From assembly GCA_964619785.1 (NCBI GenBank), contig CAZUGH010000027.1, positions 1 through 21,646 on the forward strand: DNA of 21,646 nucleotides, read 5' to 3'. A program made the translations under genes and the position numbers. The stretch comes from CAZUGH01 sp964619785. Its GTDB lineage: Bacteria > Bacillota > Clostridia > Lachnospirales > Lachnospiraceae. Under the pieces are notes generated by a model, which had not been told where the DNA came from, made no database searches, and was given only the letters and a program-made list of their open reading frames with translations. Below are positions 15,388-21,646 of the stretch, in pieces (positions within the stretch are counted from its first letter, which is position 1; each line of letters starts with the position of its first letter).

Positions 15388-16119
15388 ATGTATAGATGGT
15401 TTAAAAAATATATTGACCCTATCGTTCCACTTGAGAGCATAATCCCTCTCATCTCATGCTTTGCTATTAACATGCTTGTATATAGTGGTGCGATGACAAT
15501 CACGACAGATTGGCATCATTATGACTTTACCAATAGTTTTGACTTGAAAGTACCCGTTATTCCTTGGTTTATATATATTTATCTAGGTTGTTATTTATTT
15601 TGGATAGTTAACTATATTATGGTAGGTAGATTAGACCGCGACCATTTTTACCGTTTTGTTACGGCTGATATCATGTCTCGCCTAGTCTGTGGTATTTTCT
15701 TTTTCCTGATGCCAACCACCAATATCCGACCTGTGATAGATGGCAATTCATTGTCTGAGATTCTGATGCGCTTTGTCTTTTCCGTTGACCAACCTTCGAA
15801 TCTGTTTCCATCGATACACTGCCTCGTAAGTTGGTTCTGCTATGTTGGTATCCGTGGACGTAAGGAGATTCCTGCATGGTATCGTGCTTTTTCCTGCTTC
15901 TTTGCTATCATGGTTATGGTCTCAACGCAGGTTACAAAACAGCATTATATAATTGATGTCATCGGTGGGGTAGTACTTGCTGAACTAATGTACTACATTG
16001 CTCATCACAGTTCCCTATATCGCTATGTTATGCGATTTTTCGAAAGTATTCACGAGAAGTTCAAGGGACATTTTATAAAGGAGCCAGATTTTGGAGAACA
16101 AGAAAAAAACAATATTTAA
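15388..16119 (+). CDS. PAP2-superfamily membrane enzyme (Aur1/inositolphosphotransferase-like)
   Basis: A 243-residue protein with about six membrane helices. Histidine-phosphatase-type motifs are visible: PSIH at 141-144 with His144, and STQVTKQHYIIDVIGG at 179-194 with His186 and Asp190; RP at 114-115 matches the end of motif 1, but the lysine normally seven residues before that Arg is leucine. The form of the last two motifs resembles the Aur1/PAP2_3 branch, which moves phospho-head-groups between lipids, more than classical phosphatidate phosphatases. It could therefore be a lipid phosphatase or a head-group transferase; sequence alone does not decide. AAAGGA lies 9 bases before the ATG. 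It is the first gene of the operon and overlaps the next gene by 29 bases. Confidence 0.8.
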   Translation: MYRWFKKYIDPIVPLESIIPLISCFAINMLVYSGAMTITTDWHHYDFTNSFDLKVPVIPWFIYIYLGCYLFWIVNYIMVGRLDRDHFYRFVTADIMSRLVCGIFFFLMPTTNIRPVIDGNSLSEILMRFVFSVDQPSNLFPSIHCLVSWFCYVGIRGRKEIPAWYRAFSCFFAIMVMVSTQVTKQHYIIDVIGGVVLAELMYYIAHHSSLYRYVMRFFESIHEKFKGHFIKEPDFGEQEKNNI

Positions 16120-17137
16120 TATCATATTTTTGATTGCTTTGTTTCTGATTACAATATATATCATGTTTCATGGACAGGATTTAGCTTCTATCATTGACAA
16201 ACTTGGTCAGGTTCGCAAGCGTTTTTTATTGATTGGAATTTTACTCGTTATCGTTTTTGTATGCTGTGAATCTGTAATTATTAAGTATCTACTTCATGTT
16301 GTGAAAATCAAGTGGCCGCTATATCGATGTATTCGCTATTCCTTTATCGGATTCTTCTTTAGTTGTATCACACCATCTGCAACGGGCGGACAACCCGCAC
16401 AGATATATTACATGAAGAAAGAAGGACTTGATATTCCCACGTCCACGATTATTCTTCTACTTGTTACGATTGAATATAAGTTTGTATTAGTATTTATTGG
16501 TCTTGGATTGATACTATTTGGTCAACCGATTGTACAGATGCTAAGTACTGAAGTTCAATTTTATCTATATTTAGGACTTGCTCTGAATGTTTTTTGTGTC
16601 GTATTTATGAGCTTTTTAGTTTTTTTACCAAATACCTCACATTTTTTAATGCAAAAGCTATATGCCATCCTTGGCAAGCTTCATATCATGAAGAATTTAG
16701 ATAAGAAGCTGATTAAATTAGAACATTCTATGGATCAGTACCAAGCGGCTTCCGTTTTCTTGAAGAAAAACAAGCCTGCTATTTTCAATGTATTTATCAT
16801 TTCTCTCATACAGCGGCTTATACTTTTTTTTGTAACTTATATCGTTTACTGCAGTTTCGGACTTCATGGGCATTCTGCATTGGAGATTACGATTCTACAA
16901 GCAACCATATCCATTGCCGTTGATATGTTACCACTACCAGGTGGTATGGGAATCAGCGAGCATTTATTCAAGCGAATTTTCGTTCCAATATTTGCTGGCA
17001 GCATCAATCTAACTCTATCCGCCATGTTGCTTAGCAGAGGAATTAGCTATTATGCACTTGTACTTATTAGTGCACTTGTCACTTTTTATAGTCATCTTAC
17101 AATTGGGAAAACCAAAACAAAGGGGAGAACATCATGA
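16091..17137 (+). CDS. Flippase-like LPG-synthase transmembrane domain protein (UPF0104)
   Basis: A 348-residue polytopic membrane protein of the family that includes the N-terminal lipid-flipping domain of MprF, without the aminoacyl-transferase domain. Signs are the hydrophobic segments throughout, the conserved TPSATGGQPAQ near 95-104 and the LPLPGGMGISE segment in the C-terminal third. It probably moves a lipid across the membrane; the substrate is unknown, but its operon partners point to an aminophospholipid or the PAP2 product. It begins at TTG 16091 inside the end of the previous gene: AAAGGAG at 16077-16083, 7 bases upstream, decides this start. It overlaps pssA by 4 bases (ATGA). 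Confidence 0.85.
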   Translation: MENKKKTIFNIIFLIALFLITIYIMFHGQDLASIIDKLGQVRKRFLLIGILLVIVFVCCESVIIKYLLHVVKIKWPLYRCIRYSFIGFFFSCITPSATGGQPAQIYYMKKEGLDIPTSTIILLLVTIEYKFVLVFIGLGLILFGQPIVQMLSTEVQFYLYLGLALNVFCVVFMSFLVFLPNTSHFLMQKLYAILGKLHIMKNLDKKLIKLEHSMDQYQAASVFLKKNKPAIFNVFIISLIQRLILFFVTYIVYCSFGLHGHSALEITILQATISIAVDMLPLPGGMGISEHLFKRIFVPIFAGSINLTLSAMLLSRGISYYALVLISALVTFYSHLTIGKTKTKGRTS

Positions 17138-17757
17138 TTGGATTTTATAATTATTCCGTAATACTCACATATTTAGGCCTTGGCATATCATTATTTGGTA
17201 TGACCGAAGCACTATCTGGACACTTTACTGTTGCTATTTTATGTTTAGCACTCGCTGGAGCCTGCGATACGTTCGATGGCAAGATTGCTCGAAGTATGAA
17301 AAACCGAACCAAAGAAGCCGAACTATTTGGTGTACAGATTGATTCGCTATGTGACTGTGTATGTTTTGGTATCTTCCCAGCAGTATTTGCCTACTCAATG
17401 GGCATGGATGACACCTTAGGTAAATTAGTTGCACTTGCTTACGTACTTGGTGCCGTTATACGACTTGCCTTCTTTAATGTACAAGATGAGATGTCAAGAG
17501 CCAATCCCGTAAAAGAAGAACGTCGTTCTTACCGTGGATTACCTGTTACATCAATTGCAATTATTTTCCCAATTCTGTACTTATTTCGAAGCATGTTACA
17601 GCCACAGCTTTTCATCACCATTCTTACTTTTACAATGCTAGCAGTTGCGTTTCTCTTCATTTTAGACTTTAAGCTGAAGAAACCAACGAATCAGATGATT
17701 GCTGTATATATCGTTTTTGTTGCTATTGTTATGTTGAAAATATTACGTGTTTTCTAA
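17134..17757 (+). CDS. pssA: CDP-diacylglycerol-serine O-phosphatidyltransferase
   Basis: A 207-residue CDP-alcohol phosphatidyltransferase with five to six helices. The family motif is complete: Asp45, Asp48-Gly49, Ala52-Arg53, Gly66, Asp70 and Asp74 (DTFDGKIAR...GVQIDSLCD). It would make phosphatidylserine from CDP-diacylglycerol and serine; the assignment to serine rather than glycerol phosphate rests on the following psd gene and on the Bacillus-type PssA pattern. Its ATG overlaps the flippase gene stop (ATGA). Confidence 0.93.
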   Translation: MIGFYNYSVILTYLGLGISLFGMTEALSGHFTVAILCLALAGACDTFDGKIARSMKNRTKEAELFGVQIDSLCDCVCFGIFPAVFAYSMGMDDTLGKLVALAYVLGAVIRLAFFNVQDEMSRANPVKEERRSYRGLPVTSIAIIFPILYLFRSMLQPQLFITILTFTMLAVAFLFILDFKLKKPTNQMIAVYIVFVAIVMLKILRVF

Positions 17758-17784
17758 TTATTATGAATTTGGAGATTATACGAA

Positions 17785-18645
17785 ATGAAATATATGAATC
17801 GAGAGGGAGAACCTCAGGAATCAACGACAACTCAAGATGAGATTCTTGAATTTCTTTATACTCATGCAATCGGAAGACTTATGCTAAAGCCACTTGTAGC
17901 CCCTTCTTTTTCAAAGTTTATGGGCAAGGTACTTAGCAGTCGTTTATCAAAAGTTTTTATCAAACCTTTTATCAAATCATCTGAAATTGATATGGATGAA
18001 TACCAGAACACAACATATACCTCTTTCAATGATTTTTTTACACGTAAAATCAAAGCGGATATGCGTCCTCTCACGGGTGACTGTCAAACATTGATTAGTC
18101 CTTGTGATGGTAATGTAACCGTATACCCTATCTCGTCTGAAACAACGTTCTCTGTAAAGCACACAGAATATACGTTGCGTACACTCTTACAGAGTCGCAG
18201 ATTAGCTAGTCGATATGAGGGTGGTTATGCCTTTGTGATACGATTAACCGTAGATGACTATCACCGCTATTGCTATGTAGCCGATGGTATCAAATCTAAG
18301 AATTATTTTATTCCCGGACTTCTACACACCGTTAATCCAATTGCCAATGACTATACGCCAATCTATAAGGAAAATGCACGAGAGTACACCGTCTTGCATA
18401 CAAGAGAATTTGGTGATGTGATTCAGATGGAGGTTGGTGCGCTGATGGTCGGTAAGATTACCAATCACCACGAAGAAGATGAAGTATTACGTGGCGAAGA
18501 AAAAGGTTATTTTGAATTTGGTGGTTCAACCATCATTGTGCTTGTAAAAAAGGATCGAATCAAAATTCGTGAAGATCTACTCACCAACACAGCAAACGAA
18601 TATGAGACCAAGATTCACCAAGGTGAAGAGCTCGGTCATATATAA
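17785..18645 (+). CDS. psd: Phosphatidylserine decarboxylase proenzyme
   Basis: A 286-residue pyruvoyl enzyme that decarboxylates phosphatidylserine to phosphatidylethanolamine. SFNDFFTRKI and SPCDGNVTVY are family blocks; VDDYHRYCY contains the conserved His; the self-cleavage site is FGGST with Ser248 becoming the pyruvoyl group, giving a beta chain of 247 and an alpha chain of 39 residues. The GGST form in place of LGST is common in the type II branch. GGAG lies 10 bases before the ATG. It is 27 bases after pssA and is the last gene of the operon, followed 7 bases on by a terminator. Confidence 0.96.
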   Translation: MKYMNREGEPQESTTTQDEILEFLYTHAIGRLMLKPLVAPSFSKFMGKVLSSRLSKVFIKPFIKSSEIDMDEYQNTTYTSFNDFFTRKIKADMRPLTGDCQTLISPCDGNVTVYPISSETTFSVKHTEYTLRTLLQSRRLASRYEGGYAFVIRLTVDDYHRYCYVADGIKSKNYFIPGLLHTVNPIANDYTPIYKENAREYTVLHTREFGDVIQMEVGALMVGKITNHHEEDEVLRGEEKGYFEFGGSTIIVLVKKDRIKIREDLLTNTANEYETKIHQGEELGHI

Positions 18646-18652
18646 TACAACA

Positions 18653-18687
18653 AAGGCACAGACTTTCATCTGTGCCTTAATTTTATC
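18653..18687. terminator. Bidirectional intrinsic terminator between psd and the pyrophosphatase gene
   Basis: A perfect 10-base stem, AAGGCACAGA (18653-18662) with TCTGTGCCTT (18669-18678), a 6-base loop, followed by AATTTTAT on the plus strand and TTTGTTG on the minus strand. It fits both the lipid operon and the convergent pyrophosphatase gene; it is the only convergent pair in the window with an intergenic terminator. Confidence 0.85.
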
Positions 18688-18692
18688 TACAA

Positions 18693-20348
18693 CTAATTCT
18701 GTAATGCAACAACCAAAGCAGGGATTACCTGCTTCTTACGCGATACAACGTCTTCAAGCATACAGGAATTCTCCCCATCTAGCTTGTTCGGTAGTGAAAA
18801 TGCTTTCTCAACAACAGTTTCTACATTCTCTCCATAGAATATCAATTCCGTCTTCTCTTCAATAATGTTCGTTAGCATAAAGAATAACATGCTTACTCCA
18901 TGATTGGAAAATGTCGATTCTAAATAAGGGATGAGTCGTTCCTTAATCTCTACCAACTCGTCTCCATCCAATGCATTGACCTGGCCCACACCAAATGTCA
19001 TCGCACCCACACTTGTCTTTTTAAAGTCTTGATAGAATATCTCTTCTGGTGTCTTCGATGATAGATTACTGCCTGCCTTAAACATCTTACCTGCATAAGT
19101 ACGAATATCAATACCAGATATCTTCGCTAATACATGTGCGGCTTCTTCATCCACACCCGTACAAGTTGGTGAACGGAACATCAATGTATCTGAGATAATC
19201 GCCGAACATAATAAACCAGCAATATCCTTTGGTATATCCACGCCCTGTTCAATAAACATCTGATATATAATCGTAGCCGTACATCCTAATGGCTGGTTTC
19301 TGAAAAATACAGGTGCAATCGTCTCAAGAGAGCCCAAACGATGATGGTCGATAATCTCAAGAATATCGGTCTCTTCAATTCCCTCAATCGCTTGACCCTT
19401 CTCATTGTGGTCCACCAGAATCATTTGCTTGCGCCTCAGGCTCAACAGATTACGTCGAGAGATAGTAAACCCATAGTAGTCGCCGTTCATGTCTAGAATC
19501 GGGAAATCACGATGTCTCACGCCTGTCATGATGTCACGAATTTCTTCTACTGGCTCATCGGTCTCAAAAGTAATCAATGGTTCTCTTCTCATGAAATACT
19601 TAATTGGCATACTTTGATTAATCAAGCGTGCTACTGTATAGGTATCATGTGGTGAGCAAATCACCGCGCAATCCTTTTCCTCTGCTAGCTTCTTAATCGT
19701 CATCGATACCGGTGCACCCTCACATACAATGATACATGCTGCATTCATCTCAATCGCACACAACTGAGACTCATAACGATTACCCAAGATAACCAAATCA
19801 TTCTCTTCAATATAGTCTTCCATCAAATCAGGGTTCGCTGCTGCAATCAGCACCTTACCTTTGGTCACGTATCCATGATCATTTCCCACTAGCATCTCGC
19901 CATCAATCGTCTCAATGATATTGCGATACTTCGTTCTTGCTCGTCCGAGAATGCTGTTATCATAAACAGCCATGTAAGATGTCGCGATATCTCCAATTGT
20001 AATCAAGCCCTCTAGCTTCTTGCCTTTTGTAATAGGAAGAGTAACTACATCTCGCTCTTCCATCAGATTCCACGCCTTCTTAAGAGAAATTTCACTGCTG
20101 ACGCCTTCAATTCGACGCATCTCAATGTCCTTCACCTGTGGTTTCACCTGCTTGAGCATCGTTGGTTCATCTACCTTGAAGTAATCAAGAACAAACTTCG
20201 TCTCCTCATTGATGTTACCAGCTCTCTTCGCCACGAAATGATCTCCTGCCGTATGATTCTTCAGGTAGGCATATGCAATGGCAGAACAGATGGAATCTGT
20301 ATCTGGGTTCTTATGTCCCAAAACGTATACTTTTCTATTGCGATCCAT
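18693..20348 (-). CDS. Manganese-dependent inorganic pyrophosphatase with CBS and DRTGG domains
   Basis: A 551-residue family II pyrophosphatase (DHH superfamily) that hydrolyses pyrophosphate to phosphate. DHH part 1 has GHKNPDTDS with His12, Asp16 and Asp18; a CBS motif follows at about 70-125, a DRTGG domain at about 130-245 and a second CBS at about 245-300; the DHH fold resumes with VDHN (Asp313) and IIDHH (334-336), then DHHA2 to the SRKKQVIPAL tail. In known CBS-PPases the insert binds AMP/ADP (inhibiting) and, when DRTGG is present, diadenosine polyphosphates (activating). The start at 20348 is chosen for GAGGATTTAT just upstream; the in-frame ATG at 20360 has no ribosome binding site. 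Confidence 0.95.
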   Translation of the reverse strand: MDRNRKVYVLGHKNPDTDSICSAIAYAYLKNHTAGDHFVAKRAGNINEETKFVLDYFKVDEPTMLKQVKPQVKDIEMRRIEGVSSEISLKKAWNLMEERDVVTLPITKGKKLEGLITIGDIATSYMAVYDNSILGRARTKYRNIIETIDGEMLVGNDHGYVTKGKVLIAAANPDLMEDYIEENDLVILGNRYESQLCAIEMNAACIIVCEGAPVSMTIKKLAEEKDCAVICSPHDTYTVARLINQSMPIKYFMRREPLITFETDEPVEEIRDIMTGVRHRDFPILDMNGDYYGFTISRRNLLSLRRKQMILVDHNEKGQAIEGIEETDILEIIDHHRLGSLETIAPVFFRNQPLGCTATIIYQMFIEQGVDIPKDIAGLLCSAIISDTLMFRSPTCTGVDEEAAHVLAKISGIDIRTYAGKMFKAGSNLSSKTPEEIFYQDFKKTSVGAMTFGVGQVNALDGDELVEIKERLIPYLESTFSNHGVSMLFFMLTNIIEEKTELIFYGENVETVVEKAFSLPNKLDGENSCMLEDVVSRKKQVIPALVVALQN

Positions 20349-20364
20349 ATAAATCCTCATTTCA

Positions 20365-20397
20365 ACACTGTTTATATCTTATTTATCTTAACAGTGT
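20365..20397. repeat. Inverted repeat at the pyrophosphatase promoter
   Basis: ACACTGTT (20365-20372) and AACAGTGT (20390-20397) are perfect 8-base inverted arms 17 bases apart, the second lying over the predicted -10. The half-site distance (about 25 bases centre to centre) is more than two helical turns, so it could be an operator for a dimeric regulator or a leader hairpin. Confidence 0.45.
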
Positions 20398-20421
20398 ATA
20401 TCGGTTCGCAACTTTTTTCAA
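20393..20421 (-). promoter_or_regulatory. Probable promoter of the pyrophosphatase gene
   Basis: On the minus strand TTGAAA (complement of 20416-20421) and TACACT (complement of 20393-20398) are 17 bases apart. The transcript would start near 20386, about 38 bases before the chosen start codon. A T-rich tract with the palindrome TTTTTCGAAAAA lies just upstream. Confidence 0.55.
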
Positions 20422-20455
20422 CCTTTTTCGAAAAAAATCAATACTACCACATATC

Positions 20456-20557
20456 TTATGCAAAAAAGATTGTTCCCCAAGGGACAAAACAAATCACTAA
20501 AACCATAAGCAATACAACCACTGACATACTCACTGTCTCGAAATCAAAATAATCCAT
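20456..20557 (-). CDS. 33-residue single-helix membrane protein
   Basis: A 33-codon open frame on the minus strand with an excellent ribosome binding site: GGAGG, then 7 bases, then ATG. The product has an acidic, aromatic N-terminus (MDYFDFETVS), a hydrophobic helix at about 12-25 (VVVLLMVLVICF) and a short end containing PWGTIFFA. This is the pattern of a bona fide membrane microprotein rather than a chance frame. I do not recognise a family; it is not a clear KdpF or CydX homologue. It lies 102 bases after the deacetylase stop and 107 bases before the pyrophosphatase start, on the same strand. A TATACT at the complement of 20588-20593 might be its -10, but no good -35 accompanies it. Real expression is an inference. 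Confidence 0.55.
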   Translation of the reverse strand: MDYFDFETVSMSVVVLLMVLVICFVPWGTIFFA

Positions 20558-20622
20558 ACTTACACCTCCAAATCAACTTATGGCGTAAGTATAGATTATT
20601 TAAAGTACCATATATGGGACTT

Positions 20623-20649
20623 GAATTTCTTAAATTTTCAAAGAAATTC
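20623..20649. repeat. AT-rich inverted repeat after the deacetylase gene
   Basis: GAATTTCTT (20623-20631) and AAGAAATTC (20641-20649) form a perfect 9-base inverted repeat with a 9-base loop, beginning 11 bases past the deacetylase stop. On the minus strand no T run follows, so it is a poor intrinsic terminator; it may be a 3' stabilising hairpin or protein site. The 10-base palindrome CCATATATGG lies at 20608-20617. Confidence 0.4.
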
Positions 20650-20659
20650 TTGCCTTAAA

Positions 20660-21646
20660 TTAACCAATTGTCTTAGTTCTATCAACGGACTGATAAATCG
20701 TACCTGTCATCAATGGCTTATTCTTCAATGCGAATAACTGAGTTACAGACACAACCTGAATTCCCTTCTCGTCAAAGTCATCTAAAATGGTATCAATAAT
20801 GGCTGCTGTATTATCCTCTGTCTCATGCATTAGAACAATATCACCGTCTTTCGCCGCATTGACATTTGTTCGAATCTGAGCTGATGTCGTACCCTCAACA
20901 TAATCCTTAGAATCTACGGAACAATCAATAAATGGTGCATTGATATAGCCAAGCATCTTCTGATTATATGCTAGATTAGGTGCACGGAATAAGAAATTAC
21001 TATATCCTGTAATATCTGTTAACAGCTTATTGGTATCACCTATTGAAGTTCTAATTGTTCTTTCAATAGAAGGAACAGAACCCCATCCATAGGAATGATT
21101 ACCAACATCAAACCCATTATCTTTAGCCTGTTTTACTTCATCCTGTGCATCTGGACCAGCCTTAACAGAACCACCAATATAGAAGAAACTTGCGTGTGCA
21201 TTATGGGCTTTTAATGCCTTATGTATAATCATCGAATTGGATGTATCTTTATTACCTACAGGACCATCGTCAAAAGTAAATGCCACAGCTGGTTTCTCCG
21301 GATCAAGACCAGTAATATCTGTTCCTTCATACTTGAACTCTGTTGGTGCATATGTTGGACCAGGTGTCACTTTAGGAACTTCTGGTGTTGGAGTTGGCGT
21401 CACAACTGGTGCTGTTGTAATCGCTGGAACGACAGGTGTTGCAACTGGTGCAGCCTTAGCCTTAGCCTTAACAACCTTAACCTTACATGTCAGCTTCTTG
21501 CTACCAATCTTAGCCTGAACAACTGCTGAGCCCACTTTCTTCCCTTTTACAACAACGCTACTCTTCTTCTTTTTACTGAGGGAAATGTACTTGCTTCCCT
21601 TCTTGATTGACCATTTTGCTTTCTTCTTACTATTCTTCACCTTAAT
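20660..21646 (-). CDS. Secreted polysaccharide deacetylase with Ig-like domain (5' end beyond window)
   Basis: Partial: the frame is open to the window edge, and the visible start (KNSKKKAKWSIKKGSK) lies inside a Lys-rich bacterial Ig-like (BIG2) domain, so a signal peptide and more domains probably lie outside. After the Ig-like part (to about 55 visible residues) comes an Ala/Val/Pro/Thr linker, then a NodB-type deacetylase domain with the catalytic TFDDGP motif, RAPN motif 3, SVDSKD motif 4 and LMHE motif 5. It would remove acetyl groups from a cell-surface polymer such as peptidoglycan or a secreted glycan. Motif 2 reads NHSYGW, where the family has H(S/T)xxH, so the second zinc histidine is a tryptophan; activity is therefore in question. 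Confidence 0.88.
   Translation of the reverse strand: MKVKNSKKKAKWSIKKGSKYISLSKKKKSSVVVKGKKVGSAVVQAKIGSKKLTCKVKVVKAKAKAAPVATPVVPAITTAPVVTPTPTPEVPKVTPGPTYAPTEFKYEGTDITGLDPEKPAVAFTFDDGPVGNKDTSNSMIIHKALKAHNAHASFFYIGGSVKAGPDAQDEVKQAKDNGFDVGNHSYGWGSVPSIERTIRTSIGDTNKLLTDITGYSNFLFRAPNLAYNQKMLGYINAPFIDCSVDSKDYVEGTTSAQIRTNVNAAKDGDIVLMHETEDNTAAIIDTILDDFDEKGIQVVSVTQLFALKNKPLMTGTIYQSVDRTKTIG
21454..21486 (-). repeat. CCTTAR hexamer repeat in deacetylase linker coding
   Basis: On the plus strand CCTTAG, CCTTAG, CCTTAA, CAA, CCTTAA, CCTTAC follow one another. They encode an alternating Lys-rich stretch (KVKVVKAKAKA) at the junction of the Ig-like domain and the Pro/Thr linker. A length-variable slip site is possible, since six-base changes keep frame. 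Confidence 0.6.

Noticed and set aside
21221..21529. Plus-strand open frames opposite the deacetylase linker
   Set aside because: They are antisense shadows of the low-complexity Ala/Val/Pro/Thr linker; no ribosome binding site and no recognisable domain.

Overview
The window looks like a low-to-moderate GC Firmicute of the Clostridia, most likely Lachnospiraceae. The signs are strong AGGAGG-type ribosome binding sites, TTG starts, sigma-A promoters with 17-base spacers, a CBS/DRTGG-type manganese pyrophosphatase, a Ppx-Ppk1 pair, a Pss-Psd phosphatidylethanolamine pathway, and a Lys/Pro/Thr-rich secreted polysaccharide deacetylase. A 100-base run of N shows that it comes from a draft assembly. 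The genus is an inference. I see no tRNA, rRNA, CRISPR array, insertion sequence or prophage; this is mostly chromosomal housekeeping and envelope DNA.

Layout: 1-600, a shikimate-kinase-like protein behind a perfect consensus promoter. 573-4032 (minus), a two-gene heterodimeric ABC exporter. 4117-5291 (plus), TyrA with an ACT domain. 5292-8280 (minus), a queA - lipid kinase - cysK operon. 8383-11995 (plus), an overlapping ppx-ppk1 pair. 11997-13321 (minus), rsuA-rnhA. 13387-13952 (plus), a small N-acetylmuramoyl-L-alanine amidase interrupted by the assembly gap. 13949-15312 (minus), uppP and an unrecognised four-helix membrane protein with a structured leader. 15328-18687 (plus), a membrane-lipid operon: PAP2-type enzyme, flippase-like LPG-synthase-TM protein, phosphatidylserine synthase, phosphatidylserine decarboxylase, terminator. 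18693-20421 (minus), CBS-pyrophosphatase. 20456-20557 (minus), a 33-residue single-helix membrane protein. 20660-21646 (minus), the 3' part of a secreted polysaccharide deacetylase that runs off the window.

Functional themes: envelope lipid metabolism (lipid kinase, UppP, PAP2 protein, flippase-like protein, Pss, Psd), cell-wall hydrolysis or modification (amidase, deacetylase), phosphate and polyphosphate handling (Ppx, Ppk1, pyrophosphatase) and aromatic/sulfur amino acids (TyrA, CysK). All four convergent gene pairs abut or overlap (27-base overlap, 0-base gap, 1-base gap, 4-base overlap), so terminators must lie inside opposing coding sequence; I can see good candidates for two. I found no clear-cut new defence or mobile system. 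The best candidates for something undescribed are the PAP2/flippase/Pss/Psd operon, the 33-residue protein, the structured leader of the unknown membrane gene, and two enzyme homologues with altered active sites (shikimate-kinase-like, deacetylase).
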